A DNA stretch of 64,000 nt from Coix lacryma-jobi var. lacryma-jobi (lineage: Eukaryota; Streptophyta; Magnoliopsida; Poales; Poaceae), in NCBI GenBank assembly GCA_009763385.1, contig VDCT01000325.1:682001-746000 (forward strand), read 5' to 3'. This document shows, in pieces, positions 22,152 to 34,600 of the stretch; position 1 is the stretch's first letter; each line of letters opens with the position of its first letter. Under the pieces are notes generated by a model, which was not told where the DNA came from, searched no databases, and saw only the letters and a list, made by a program, of their open reading frames with translations. Position numbers and translations under genes: made by a program.

Positions 22152-24562
22152 TAGAGAACAGCAGCCTCGGCCGTCGCCGGCGCCGCGACGGGGCGACGCG
22201 CGTTTAGCTTGAAAAGAGCCCAACCAAGCACTGCAAATGCCCAGTCCAAAGCGTGCATTGGTCGGGGTCTGTTCCCGATTCCCGTCGTCTCGCTCCCGGC
22301 TTTTCATGGCCGCCGATCGACCAGCCCAGGGCCAGCAGCTTCTCTTTGGGGTTAGGGCTACAGGAACCATGCACCAATCGCACCATGCAGCAGGGTCTCG
22401 TCTCGACGACCCAAATCCACCATGATACTCCGTACAGTAAATCCTATGCATGCATGCATGCATCCTACGTAGCGACGAGCTCAACGGACACCTACCGGCC
22501 GCCGGGCCGATGACTGTTTTTCCTTGTTCCGAGATCTCCATCTCCTCGAGTCAATCAAACAAGAGAAAGACTAAAGAAGGCGAGCTCGGATTCACGAGGA
22601 AAAGGAGTAGTGTGCATAGCAATGCTCCATGCTTGGCCTTGGAGCTAGCTACATGACTCTTGTGATTAAGATTAAGATGATTTTAAAACAGTTTGTGCAT
22701 TGTGGTTTAGTGGGGCAAGCGATAGTACTAGGCTACTAGCTGCCATCAGCGTAGCTTGACAATAACAAGGGCTTGCACGTGTGACGGCCAAAACATTCAG
22801 CGGATCAATGGATCTGTCAGTTCGGATCAGTAGAATATTATATACCACTTACCACTCACGCATTGTTTGTTCTTTGTTCCTACCTGGTGCATGCAGATTG
22901 GTTCGCCCAAGGAGATGGAGTACTAGTAGTATGTCATGTCATGTGTGCTAGCAGAGTGTGTGTTCATTCAAAACTCAAAAGGCTGTCGTCGCCTAAAAAG
23001 TCCCTCGAGATTGCTTTAAGAAGGCTTTGGCGCGCTAAGCACGAGAGATGTATCGAGAGCATCTTTTGAGATGGGTTTCAGCAGCATGCAGTTTGCAGCG
23101 TCCTCTTTGTACCCTTAGCAGCAGGTGCTGGTACCGGACTTCAACATTGCATGCAATGCATGCGTCGACGTCTCATGCAACACGTACACAACAAGCCGTG
23201 GCATACGCAACACACAGTAGGAGCCAAGAGGATGTCCTCAAGGATGAGCCATGATGAGGCGATCGATAAACTTGTCATGGTAATCTTTCTGTTCATAGTA
23301 GTATACTAGTATATACGACAGTACGAGTACACGAAGCAGCTGTTGTCATTAAATTAAATGAAGGTAGGAGCAGTAAACAAATTAAAACAGACATATATAT
23401 ACTTTGGGGCCTCTAAAACTCATAACCAGTGACTGTATGTAAGGGTTTATTTAGAACCTTCGTTCGCTAACTGTAAACTGTTATTTGCTAAAGTATAGTA
23501 GGTCGAGATTTCCAAATAGGCCGCGTAGCTTAAAAAGAGCGAGGGGTAAACATAAACTTTAGTTGGAGCAAGAGCTATAATTATTACAAGGGCTAATTTG
23601 GGCTGGCAGAACTCAAGAAACAACAAAGCTATATCATGAAATATATGTTCAAAATGTACCCCCACTATGATTTTAAATAAATAGTGAGCCAGGGTGAGCG
23701 AGGCTGAGCGGAAGGCGAAAAGAGGGCCGCGAGCGGAGGCTGAGCAAGGATGGAAAACATAGGAGGGGGAGCATGTAATAATAAACAAACAAAAATAATT
23801 ACCATATATATGAGTGAACAAACAAAAATATACGTACTCTAGGGCCTGTAACCTCAAACTCATCAACGCATATATATAAGTGTCGTTCTCACTTATTGAG
23901 TAATCAGATATACTCAATTTTAACCAAGTATCATTAGATATTAAATATATTTTGTAATACAATTATTTAGATATAAAAATGTTTAAAATCTAGATGACAT
24001 TTAAAAAAAGGATGGAGGGTACGGTAGTACTTGCTATGAAGCTGCGAGCGATACACAAAAACCAGAGAGACAAGTGCAATACTGCTTCCCAAAAGTGTTA
24101 ATTTCACTACCGAGAGTCAAATATTTTTAATTTTAACCAACATTTATAAGAAAATATTAATATTTATGGTGATTAATTAATGTCATTAGATGAACTGCTA
24201 AATATTTTTTGTAATAACCTTATATGAAAATAAATATATTGTTAATACTTTTTGTAAATCCAGTTAAACTTAAGAAAATTTAATCGGTACAAATCTCATA
24301 GCGGTATTTTCTTTGGAAGGACAAAGCGAGCGCATTGGATCGAGGTTATACTAGCACTTGTGGTTTATTAAGGGCTTCTCCAGTGGACCCTGCACATAGA
24401 CTCATCAAAGCAGCGCTGCTCGGCTACAACCTCATGCATGGAGAGTGGGGACCATGCAAATTTCTTGAGTCTGTCTAGCCAACAATCAAGTATATTTTGG
24501 GGAGACATAACACTTGATTCATTTCTGACTGTTCATCTTCTTCGTTGCCTGCGGCCACGAAG
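22152..24562. other. Intergenic, degraded MITE pieces only
   Basis: No convincing gene. 23890-24020 and 24090-24300 contain Stowaway-like interiors (AACTAAGTATCATTAGA-type and ATTAATGTCATTAGATGAAC) without complete ends. A 171-residue minus-strand open frame at 23447-23962 has no recognisable feature. Confidence 0.35.
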
Positions 24563-24579
24563 CACTACAGGGAACGCCG

Positions 24580-25120
24580 GCTTTGCCGAGTGCTGGCTGC
24601 ACTCGGCGAAGGCCCTCTCGCACTCGGCGAAGGCTTCGCCGAGTGCCGCACTCGGCGAAAGGCACTCGGCGAAGAAATTGTCGGCAACGATTTCTTTGCC
24701 GAGTGCCAAATATCGGGCACTCGGCGAAGCCTTCGCCGAGTGCCAGGTCAGCACTCGGCGAAGCAAACGGGAGCCGTCACTTGACGCCCTCTTTGCCGAG
24801 TGCCAGCCTACGTGGCACTCGGCGAAGAGGGCCCCTTTGCAGAGCGCCACGTGGCCGGCACTCGGCGAAGAGGGCCCCTTTGCCGAGTGCCACGTAGGCC
24901 GGCACTCGGCGAAGAGCTCCTCTTTGCCGAGTGCCACGTAGCCCGGCACTCGGCGAAGAGCTCCTCTTTGCCGAGTGCCACGTAGCCCGGCACTCGGCAA
25001 AGAGTGCCTCTTTGCCGAGTGTCAGGGTCAAGGCACTCGGCGAAGAGGCCGAGCTGAGCAAAAATTTGCCCAGCTTTGCCGAGTGCCATGACCTCTTTGC
25101 CGAGTGTGGCACTCGGCAAA
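24580..25120. repeat. Left subterminal repeats of the CACTA element
   Basis: Roughly twenty copies of the motif TTTGCCGAGTGCC or its complement, often as inverted pairs around ACGTAG or ACGTGG, with a tandem unit at about 24910-24990. In En/Spm elements such repeats bind the TNPA-type protein. Open frames here are by-products of the repeat. Confidence 0.9.
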
Positions 25121-25381
25121 GCTGGGAAAAAAGAAACTTTTTTTCCTGTTTTCATTTCCCTACACAGAAAACATATCACACATTCATATTCCATTTCAGA
25201 CAAATATCACATGCATATATACCACACATCCATAACATACATATCCATTTCAAACAAATATCACATGTTCAGTCTCCATGCATCACAAGCTCACAAGTCC
25301 ACAAGTTCACAAGTCCATCACATGCATCTCACAAGTCCATCACATCCATCTCACAAGTCCATCACAAATCTAAGTCGGCCA

Positions 25382-27763
25382 TCACTGCTCACCTTGGTGC
25401 TCAGATTGTGAAGAACTACCACCTTGCCTCGCGTCCCACGACCCGCCCGAAGGACCACCTTGCCAACCTTGCCACCCAGGCGGCGGAGGTCCAGATGGCC
25501 ACCCGGTGTACCCTGACTGCGGAGGAGGGTAACCTGGCCACCCATAGGGCGGAGGAGGGCCACCGGGGAGCCACCCAGGCTGCGGAGGAGGGCCACCAGT
25601 GATCTGCAGAGTGTGCGGAGGAAGGCCAGGTTGAGGAGTCGGTGCCGAACCCTCCGACTGTGAGTGCACAAAGGAGAAGCAAATTCGTTAGCACCTGGAG
25701 GACAGCCGTAAAAGTTAAAGAAATATAAACAACCATATATACTCACCGGAGTCTCTGTCGTAGGAGTAACAGGAGGCACAAAAGGAGTGAGCAGCGAGGG
25801 AGGCACGACAACACCCGGGATGTTCAGGCTCCCAAAGAAGTGAGCTATGTCCTGCGTCCTCTGCGCCTCCCGCTGCTGGACGGCCAGTAAGTCGCGACGA
25901 TGGGCCGTCGCCTCGGCCTCGTGCATGGCCTACAACCTCTGCATCTGGTCCGCCTGGGCCTGCATCTGGGCCTGCAAAATTCGTCCCGTAAGGTTTAAAC
26001 AATGCAAAGACAAGGTATATGTGTAAAAGCAATGAACGACGAACAAGTACTTACCTGAAGTGCTGCCATCATCTGCTGTGAGGTCGACTGCCGAGGTCGT
26101 ATGGGGACGGAGGAGCTCGTGCTGGCAGCTCGAATCTCAGCGAGGTTGGGAACAGAGGACGAGTCAACTGCGCTGTTGGCTATCCAGTACCGGCCGTGCT
26201 GCTTCCCTCCTCCCAGCCTCATCACCAGGTCTGTATCTAGGGGCTGGGTGTCCGGATCGAAGTCCTCCCCATGGCGCTCGCGAGCCGCAGTGGTGTACTC
26301 GGTGACCTTGGTGTAGGCGTTCGTGTTGGTGAACGCCTCGGGCCCGGCGTTTGGGTTGTACTGGGTGCTCGCTGCAGTCGCCTTGCCCTGGTGCGACAAG
26401 TGGTACGCCTTGAAAGGGAGGCACTCCTCACCACCATGCGACTGGGACTGCGATGAAAACACAGATGATTACAAGTAATGAGTAATTGAGTGTTAGAATA
26501 AAAAAATCAGTAGAGCATACCCATCTGTCGGCGTACGCAGCGAGGCTAAGGTTGCCTTGGTGGTGTGGCACCCCAGGCATCTGCAGGTGGCAGTCTCGGC
26601 GGGCACTGTGCCTCTCGTACCACTCGTCCGATTTCCACTTGTCCACAATGGCCACCCAGCAGTCTAGGTGATTGGCGCACCAACCAGGACAGAACTGAAA
26701 GACAATAAGTATTTAATATGTTAGAAGAGCCGCTAAGTGATGGATGGACCAATCAGTATTACTGTTTTGTACGTACCTGGATGTACTGCTCACTAGTGAG
26801 GTCGGTCTCCCTGGTGAGCATCATCTGACTAGCATCCGTCTTCTTCACCGCCGTCCCTAACACGTCGGCGTTGTAGTTGATGATGCACTGGATCCGCGCC
26901 TCGTGGTACATATCCGCTAGCCAGGACCTGCAGACCCTGTCCTGCACGTGCAACGCCTCGGCCTCTCTCCCTGCCTCGCACTCAAAGTACTCCTGCACGC
27001 AAAGTACCCTTTCATTATTTGAAGAACGTCCGACAAATACGTATCATTGAGAAATGTTGTGCGAGCAAGACTCACCCAGAACTCGGCCCTAATCCGCGCT
27101 GCAACGGTGGTGTACGTGGGGTCCACAGCAGCACCGAAGTGGTCCCACGTCCAGGGCGGTGACCTAACCCCGGCGTAGGTGACCAAGCCAGGATAGTTCT
27201 TCCGAATCAGAAGACTTAACGTGCCATTGATATGGCGTGTCTTGCCCCCTGCCACAAGTTCCCAGTTCCTGCATGGGTCATTAAGAACAACTGTTAGTCG
27301 GAAGTTCAATTTTGAACATGTCATGTGAACAAGTAGTGAAAACATTAATGGTAACTTACTTGTCGCCGTAAGGTCGAATCACCGGGCGGCGGCTAGGTGC
27401 GATCCGCTGCTGCGGGAGCTGCGAGGGGCCGCGCAAGTACACTCTGCTCGAAGCAGAGGAAGTGGAACCCCCTCCTGAGGCACCTACGTTCTCGTCCCCC
27501 TGGTCCCCCTGGCGACGCTCCGAGGAAGTGGTGTCGTCGTCCGACGTCCTCCTGGTCGTCCCTGTGGCGTCCCCCTGGGCGTGGTCCGAGGAGGTCTGCG
27601 CCGGGTCGGGAGTCGGGTCGGGAGTCGGCTCCCTCCTAGGACGTCCGCGAGGGCGGCCGGTCCTCGCCCTCCTCGTCGACGGCTCCTCGGCTGCGGTGGG
27701 TGGTGAGCTGGACCTCTGGTACCGCGAGTTGACCCTCTGCTGTTGCCGCCTTCCGCCCGGCAT
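25382..27763 (-). pseudogene. CACTA TNP1/TNPA-like protein (plant transposase, Ptta/En/Spm type), with an in-frame stop
   Basis: Seven exons fit: complement of 25382-25657, 25747-25971, 26055-26447, 26521-26694, 26777-26992, 27076-27268 and 27360-27763. The start is MPGGRRQQQRVNSRYQRSS, followed by a long disordered Arg/Asp/Ser region. A conserved block typical of the Ptta/En/Spm family follows, including KNWELVAGGKTRHINGT, then WKSDEWYERHSA and later LSHQGKATA. A Gln-rich, probable coiled-coil helix comes next, then a Pro/Gly/Trp-rich tail (GWPGYPPPQSGY). In the sixth exon a TAG (25930-25932) follows QMQAQADQMQRL, with the frame open again after it, so the product would lack its last part. 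The family binds subterminal repeats and assists transposition. The gene lies 125 bp beyond the end of the TNP2 gene, same strand. Confidence 0.75.
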
Positions 27764-27887
27764 TTTATCGAGTGCCTGCCATTACAAAGATAAAATCAAT
27801 TAGCATAAACGATAAGTATTTATAAATAGACACAAAATGAACGAAACATAATTGCAGAATAATTGTAACAATATAGCATTACATGAA

Positions 27888-30800
27888 TTAAAAATTATCT
27901 CCGCGATTGTCAGTGGCTAGTGCCCCTCGTGTGTTGGCTTGTTGCACACGTGTGTCGTCATCACTGTCAATATTGTCGAAACAATCGGCGTCGTCTCCAT
28001 CATCCTCGTCACCCTCGTCCTCATCAATGTCACCACCAAACTGTAATCGCTCAAGCATTCTTAAGTCCTTGGCATTGTGCACCTCATCACCATCGTCCTC
28101 ATCAATATCATTGTCATCGTCTTCTTCCATGTCCATCAGCTCAAAAATGTCAATGTCAAACCTCCCTTCTAGCCCCTCGGGTTGAAAGAACTCTCCGTTA
28201 TATGTGTTTGGGTCGAAGTTGTAGTCATCATCGTTTGGGAGAGGCGCTTTACCGCGCGGCGATACTAACTGCACAAGGTACCAACCCATAAAATTGTTGT
28301 CTTCTTGACACGCCCATGGGAGATAATAAACTTGTGTGGCCTGTTGAGCCACAATATAGACATCGTCTCCCTTGTAAACGGTGTCCTGTCGAATTTCGAC
28401 AACCCAATCTCAGGGGCTCTTCTCGTGACATCAGGATCGAACCAATGACATTTGAATACCACTGGATTAATAGCTTTGGTACCCTCAAAGTTGAGCTCAT
28501 ATATTTCTTCGACTATGCCGTAATAGTCGCGCTCATCGGTGCCGGGCGTACGAACTCCGGTATTTGAGGTCTTTCGATTGGGCCGACTCTGCTCGTAGCT
28601 GCTTATGTGAAAGCGATAGCCATTCACATCATAAACGGTGAATGACTTGACCCTATAGTCGAAGCCATTGGCAACTTGTTTCAACTCATCCATCATTTCC
28701 GCATCTGTGCGGGCCTGTAAGTTGAGACAGGGTAGATCGTTTCATCAAATGAAACAAGAAATGAAATGAAATACAAGGTTAGTTGGGTCGTACCTTCGTA
28801 CTAAACCACGAAATGAAATCGGGCACACCATTTTTGAGAAGATGGTCTTGTTCTTCAGAGGAAGGTTCCCTATCCTCTCTCCAGTATTCATCAATAAATT
28901 TCCTTAAAAACAAGGACGTCGAATCAAAAGATTGAAGATAGTGACGACGCATGTAACAAGCTCATTGAGAACTTACTGCACATAAGGAGTCACTTCGTCA
29001 AGGTTCAACAGCACATACAACATGATAGTGTGCCACTCATCATGCCGCAACATCTTGGTCCTCGATGCGCTTGCTCTTCCGAGTTGGCCTTTGAAAAGGC
29101 TGAGGTTCGATAAACTCTCGTCGACGTTGTAACGAGAGGGTGGATTGTGCACGCTAGGAAGGTTATCCTTATAATATGTTGTTGTGAAGTTCGACACCTC
29201 CTCCAGAATAAATGCTTCTGCCACGGAAGCCTCTATTTTGGCTTTATTTCTACACTTTTTCCGAAGAACCTTTAGACATTTCTCGACTGGAAAGCACCAA
29301 TGGCACTGCACGGGCCCCCCCATCCGTGCCTCGTATGGTAGGTGCAAAATCAGATGCTGCATCGGCAGGAAGAAGCCGGGTGGAAAGATCATCTCCAACT
29401 TGCAGATCAACACAGGTGCCACTTCCTCTAGGTTAGCAATCACGTCATAAGATAGCTCCTTGGCACAAAGCTGGCGAAAGAAGTAGCTCAATTCTGCCAG
29501 CACGCGCCACGCAGGCTCAGGGAGGTATCCCCGGGTCATCGCAGGAAGGAGCCGCTCGATCCATATGTGGTAGTCATGACTCTTCATCCCTAACACTCGC
29601 ATAGTAGACAAGTTCACTCCCTCCTCAGATTCGCCACATACCCATCAGGGAACCTTAACGCCTGGATCCACTGTAGTACTTTCTTCCTATGGTCTCTTTT
29701 CAATATATAATCGGCCGGACCTCTTTTCCATTTCTTGCCAGCACCAGGAGCCCTCATCACTAGCTTTGGTCTATCGCACATCTCTTGCAGGTCCAGTCTG
29801 GCCTTAACGTTGTCCTTTGACTTTTCTATGTCCATGAGTGTTGCAAAGAGTGCCTCAGCGATATTTTTTTTCTGTGTGCATTACATCGATGTAGTGCGGA
29901 CAAAGAAGGTCATTGAAATAGGGGAGTCTAGTCAAGCCCGATATATGGGTCCACATGTGTTCCTCTCCGTACCCGAAAAAACGACTGTTGTCTTTATCAA
30001 ACTTCAGAGCCTCTATTTCGGCACGGACCTCGGAACCGCTCTTGAACTGAGGAATGGGGTTGGTGACTTGAACACCTTTCCTGAAGTGCTTGATGTCACT
30101 TCTGAATGGATGGTCAAGAGGCAAGAATTGACGATGCTGGTCGAATGAAGAATACTTCCCTCCCTTCTTCAACCAAGTGAACTTCACAGCTGCCTTGCAT
30201 ATTGGGCATGGGAACTTCCCGTGAACACACCAAGCGCTGAATAAGCCATACGCCAGGAAGTCATGCAGGGAGTACTGGTACCACACATGCATTTTGAAGT
30301 TCTTCATTGTTGCTCGGTCATATGTCAGTACCGGGTTTTCCCAAGCTTCGAACAATTCATCCAACAAAGGCTCCATGAACACACCCATATTGTTCCCCGG
30401 GTGTCCAGGAATTATCAGCGACAAGAATACGTTCTTAGGGTCAAACATAACACCGGGAGGGAGATTGAGGGGGATCACGAACACAGGCCAACAAGTGTAC
30501 GGGGCCGCCATCATTCCATACGGGTTGAACCCATCTGTCGCCAGCGCCACACGTACATTTCGAGCCTCCATAGCTTTGCCAGGATGCATGGCATCGAAGT
30601 GCTTCCATGCTTCACCATCCGATGGGTGTACCATCTTGTCAGGATTGTATCTTTTGCCATTCTTGTGCCATGTCATCTGTTTCGCAGAGTCCTCTGTCAT
30701 GTACAGTCGTTGGATCCTAGGTATGAAAGGAAGGTACCGTAGGACCATCTCGGGGATATTAAGTTGCTCCTTCTTGCCATCTCCATGGTCTACCTCCACA

Positions 30801-31498
30801 TACCTAGAGGCTTTGCACTTTGGACAGTGTGTTGCTTTCTCGTGATCTTTCCTGAATAGGACGCACCCTTTTGGACAAGCATGGATCTGCTCATACGACA
30901 TCTTAAGTGCACGAAGAAGTTTCTGTGACTCGTACGTGTTCTTCGGCAGAATGTGACCCTCCGGCAACAGGGTGCCCAAAATTGCCAACATGCCATCGAA
31001 GGCGTCTCGACTCAAGCTATACTGGGACTTGAACCCCATTAGGCGTCCAATGGCATCCAGTTGTGAAACCATTGTCTTTTCATGAAGGGGCTTCTGTGCC
31101 GAAGACATCATGTCGTAGAACGCCTTTGCGGTGTCCTCTGGCTCCTCCAATCCTTCACCGAATTGAGCCTCTTGAAAGTCTCCCATCATGTCTGCTACCC
31201 CGGCATCTCCATCATACTCCTCGAGACGTTGTCTCACCACCTCCTCTCTAATCCGATCGGCTTCACCATGGTGGACCCAACAAGTATAGTTTTCAACGAA
31301 TCTGTACTTGTAAAGATCTACCCTCACGTTATTCTTATATTTTCTTTTCTTGTTCCCACATTTGCTGCAGGGACACGGCATCCGACTCGACCCTTTAGCA
31401 GCCGGACCAAACGCATGCTCTAAGAAAGCATTGGTCTTAGTAACCCATTCTGTGCTCTTACTTGCGTGGCCCGTGTACATCCAGTCACGGTTATCCAT
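27888..31498 (-). pseudogene. CACTA TNP2-like transposase with three apparent 1-base indels
   Basis: Reads as complement of 27888-28714, 28794-28904 and 28977-31498. The start MDNRDWMYTGHASKSTEWV opens a transposase-associated domain with the CPCSKCGN zinc motif. The TNP2 catalytic domain follows (LATDGFNPYGMM, IPGHPGNNMGVFMEPLLDEL, CPICKA), then the DUF4218 block (LHLPYEARMGGPVQCHWC) and the DUF4216 block (VFKCHWFDPDV). The C-terminus is acidic (Asp/Glu runs). Frame is lost at three places: one extra A in the A8 run at 29862-29869 after VMHTEK, one missing G near 29618, and one missing G near 28400. Everything around these sites reads normally, so the lesions are recent or are sequence errors. 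As written the element would not make full transposase. Confidence 0.85.
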
Positions 31499-32345
31499 CC
31501 TCTGGCATATACATATGTAAGCGAGTAATAAAACCAGCAATTGCATCTACACGACATTCCTACCATCTAATAGGAGAAGGATAGGTCCTAATCCCACCCG
31601 AGGATGCGCAGATGGGTTAGTTTCCATGTTCTACTCCTACCCGAGACAGAATTTCGGCAGCACCTCCTCGTTGTTCTCCCGATACACGTCCTGGCAGGGA
31701 GAGTGTGTATCCGGAGAACAACGAGGAGGTGGTGCCGAAACTCTGACTCTGACAGGAGCAGAACATGGAAACTAGCTCATCTACGCATCCGCGGGCTGTC
31801 CAAAATACGTGGACAATTCGAAAGAGATACGGTCGCAGATATGCAAAGGACTGAATATCTAAGACTATCTCTTTCGAACGGGAGACGTCTAACTAGGTTA
31901 CGCGACCAAAGATCAGATACCTAAGGATACAGATAGAGGGGTTATACCTAAGGTGTCGGTGAGGTCAGGGTAGCGGGGCAGTGGTGACTCGAGGCAGTGG
32001 CGAGACGACGCAGTGCAGGCAGACCCGCAACGCCAACGAAGACGATCGGGGTCGCCGAGTCCCTCCGACGGGTCCTCCTCCTGCCAAAAAAGAGCAATTG
32101 GTTAGTCTCGACCAAAAATTTCGGCAGCACCTCCCCTGCACGGCGAGGTTCCCAAAACCTGCAGAAAACGTCGGCACGAAGGCCAACAACCACATGTATA
32201 CCAGACATAGTCACGAAGGCCAACAATCACAATAGCTCACAATAGTACAACTACTACTAACACTAACACTACTAACTACTACTAACACTACTACTAACTA
32301 CTAACTACTACTAGTAACTGCTAAGTACTAACTATTTACTAACTA
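31499..32345. other. 5' region of the CACTA TNP2 gene with foldbacks and an ACTA-rich tract
   Basis: Contains the strong foldback 31602-31790, a second inverted repeat (31817-31829 with 31866-31878, core CGAAAGAGATA) and low-complexity ACTA/ACTAAC repeats at about 32240-32335. The phrase TTTCGGCAGCACCTCC occurs at 31652 and again near 32119. This is probably leader or promoter sequence of the leftward genes. Confidence 0.5.
31602..31790. repeat. Foldback with ~88-nt arms and 16-nt loop
   Basis: Left arm 31602-31687 (starts GGATGCGCAGATGGGTTAG) pairs with right arm 31703-31790 (ends CATCTACGCATCC) with few mismatches, including the shared stretch CACCTCCTCGTTGTTCTCC. A transcript would form a long near-perfect hairpin. 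It lies about 100 bp before the TNP2 start, inside the presumed leader. Confidence 0.75.
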
Positions 32346-32429
32346 CATAGGGCATACCTTCGCGACGGAATAGCAAGAACAGGCTTCGGCGACGACGGCG
32401 GGGACGACCGAAGCGGCTGAGGGTCGACG

Positions 32430-32845
32430 GACCTAAGCCGGCACCTTCCTCCTCCTCATCTCCTCCTCCTCCACCACCACCACCACCTCCTCCTCCTCCT
32501 CCTCTCCCTCTCTCTCCACTGTCCGGCAGGGACGGGCAGCCGGTGGGCCGGAGGGGCAGCCGGGGGCGGTGCTGCCGGGGGGGGCGGTCGGGGGCGGCGC
32601 GGCACGGGGCGGGGCGGCTGCGGCGCCGGCGACGCCGCGGTCCGAGGGCGGGACGGGGGCCGCCAGCGCGGGCGCGGGGCGTTTAGGGGCTGGGAGGCCG
32701 CGGCGCGGGCGCGGCCAGGGCCGGGGCGCGGCGGCAGGGCGGCGACGCGGTGGCGTGCGGGTGCGTGCGTGCGTGTGTGTGAGTGTGTGCGTGTGTGGGT
32801 GGCGGCCGGGCCGTTTTGTATTTTTTTTCTTTTCGAACGTCTTTG
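32430..32845. other. GC-rich CACTA interior without a gene
   Basis: CTC/CAC-rich then GGGGC-rich sequence, ending in a GT-rich stretch (GTGTGTGTGAGTGTGTGCGT). Many open frames exist on both strands but are low-complexity. Located upstream of the transposase gene. Confidence 0.5.
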
Positions 32846-33007
32846 CCGAGTGCCACCAGATCTGGCACTCGGCGAAGAGAGCCTCTTTGCCGAGTGCCAC
32901 GGTATCTGGCACCACTGGACCTGTTCGCCGGGTGTCAGCCACGTGGCACTCGGCAAAGCACGTGGGTTGTTCTTTGCCGAGTGCCAGCCACGTGGCACTC
33001 GGCAAAG

Positions 33008-34253
33008 CACGTGGGCTGTTCGTTGCCGAGTGCCACGTGGCTAGCACTCGGCGAAGATCACCTCTTTGCCGAGTGTCAGTCCATGTGGCACTCGGCAAAG
33101 GTTTTTTTTTGGATTTTGGACACCAAATTTTTTGTGGGTCACTTCCACACTACCACTGTCAACATGTTCAAATTTGACAGTTTTTCAAAACTTTTCTTTA
33201 TATTTTTTGACTTTATTTCTTTTTCTTGAATTTTCCCGAAATACGCGAGTTTGAACTGCGGGTGCATCGCATAGTGGATTTTCATGATTTAAAAAATGTT
33301 ATTCTTGTTCTTAACCGTATGTTGAGGCCAAATCCAAAACCTGACCTGATGTTTCGATCAACGTGCTCACGGGGCAACGCCTCCAAATTACGTGCGGGCG
33401 GTTTTTTAATTATAGAAAATGCAAATGAATTCCGAAAATCGCGAAACTTGGCGAGATGTTGTTACATCATATGCGTATGCCGAGAAAAAAATTTCAGAAA
33501 GTTTCGAGCAAGTTGTCACGTACGATGGTTACAAACCTGGACATCTCAACATGTGTGCAAATGAATTCCGAAAATCGCGAAACTTGGCGAGATGTTGTTA
33601 CATCATATGCGTATGCCGAGAAAAAAATTTCAGAAAGTTTCGAGCAAGTTGTCACGTACGATGCTTACAAACCTGGACATCTCAACATGTGATATCAGAT
33701 ATCACATGTTGAGATGTCCAGGTTTGTAAGCATCGTACGTGACAACTTACTCGAAACTTTCTGAAATTTTTTTCTCGGCATACGCATATGATGTAACAAC
33801 ATGTCGCCAAGTTTCACGATTTTCGGAATTCATTTGCATTTTCTATAATTAAAAAACCGCCCGCAAGTAATTTGGAGGCGTTGCCCCGTGAGCACGTTGA
33901 TCGAAACATCAGGTCAGGTTTTGGATTTGGCCTCAACATACAGTTAAGAACAAGAATAACATTTTTTAAATCATGAAAATCCACTATGCGATGCACCCGC
34001 AGTTCAAACTTGCGTATTTCGGGAAAATTCAAGAAAAAGAAATAAAGTCAAAAAATATAAAGAAAAGTTTTGAAAAACTGTCAAATTTGAACATGTTGAC
34101 AGTGGTAGTGTGGAAGTGATCCACAAAAAATTTGGTGTCCAAAATCCAAAAAAAAAAAACCTTTGCCGAGTGCCACATGGACTGACACTCGGCAAAGAGG
34201 TGATCTTCGCCGAGTGCCAGCCACGTGGCACTCAGCAACGAACAGCCCACGTG
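33008..34253. repeat. Large inverted repeat (1.25 kb) in the right end of the CACTA element
   Basis: The left arm 33008-33696 and right arm 33698-34253 are near-perfect reverse complements around a single central A at 33697 (GATATC-A-GATATC). The arms include subterminal TTTGCCGAGTGCC repeats at their outer ends. The left arm is longer because it holds a 136-bp tandem duplication (33421-33556 and 33557-33691) absent from the right arm. Confidence 0.9.
33421..33691. repeat. 136-bp tandem duplication inside the inverted repeat
   Basis: Two consecutive copies begin GCAAATGAATTCCGAAAATC and differ at about one base (GATGGTTAC against GATGCTTAC). The second copy, not the first, has the base shared with the right arm (rc GATGCTTAC), so the first copy was added after the palindrome formed or has changed since. 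Confidence 0.85.
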
Positions 34254-34600
34254 TCAAACAACGGGGCCACACTCTTTGCCGAGTGCCACGTGGCTGGCAC
34301 TCGACAAAGAGGGGTTCTTCGCCGAGTGCCAGACGGCGCCCACTCGGCAAAGCTAACGGGCCTGGATGCCGTCTGGTCCGCGACACTTTGCCGAGTGCTC
34401 ATCTTTGCCGAGAGTGCGGCACTCGGCAAAGATGTGACTTCGCCGAGTGTTTTTCTTTTGCCGAGTGTTGGGCACTCGGCAAAGCAGCCTTTGCCTTGTG
34501 CTCAGTCTTCGCCGAGTGCCAGATTTCCGGCACTCGGCAAAGAGGCTCTTTGCCGAGTGCCCGAAATTTGGCACTCGGCGAAGCCTGTGTTTCCTGTAGT
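34160..34600. repeat. Right subterminal repeats of the CACTA element
   Basis: Dense copies of TTTGCCGAGTGCC and its complement in inverted pairs, matching the left end in kind. An equivalent cluster at 32845-33100 lies outside the left arm of the inverted repeat, so the palindrome duplicated part of the terminus. Confidence 0.85.

Noticed and set aside
23447..23962. 171-codon minus-strand open frame
   Set aside because: Aromatic and hydrophobic-rich translation of AT-rich DNA with no domain; overlaps degraded MITE sequence.
24580..25120. Regularly spaced short repeats suggesting a CRISPR-like array
   Set aside because: Plant nuclear DNA; the repeats alternate orientation and lie at a CACTA terminus, where such subterminal repeats are expected.
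24438..25602. Several open frames of 100-220 codons at the CACTA left end
   Set aside because: They translate the TTTGCCGAGTGCC subterminal repeats (recurrent FAEC, LGEE, HSAK text) and are by-products of the repeat.
32433..33229. Open frames of up to 221 codons at the CACTA right end
   Set aside because: Same repeat by-products plus low-complexity GC-rich sequence; no homology recognised.
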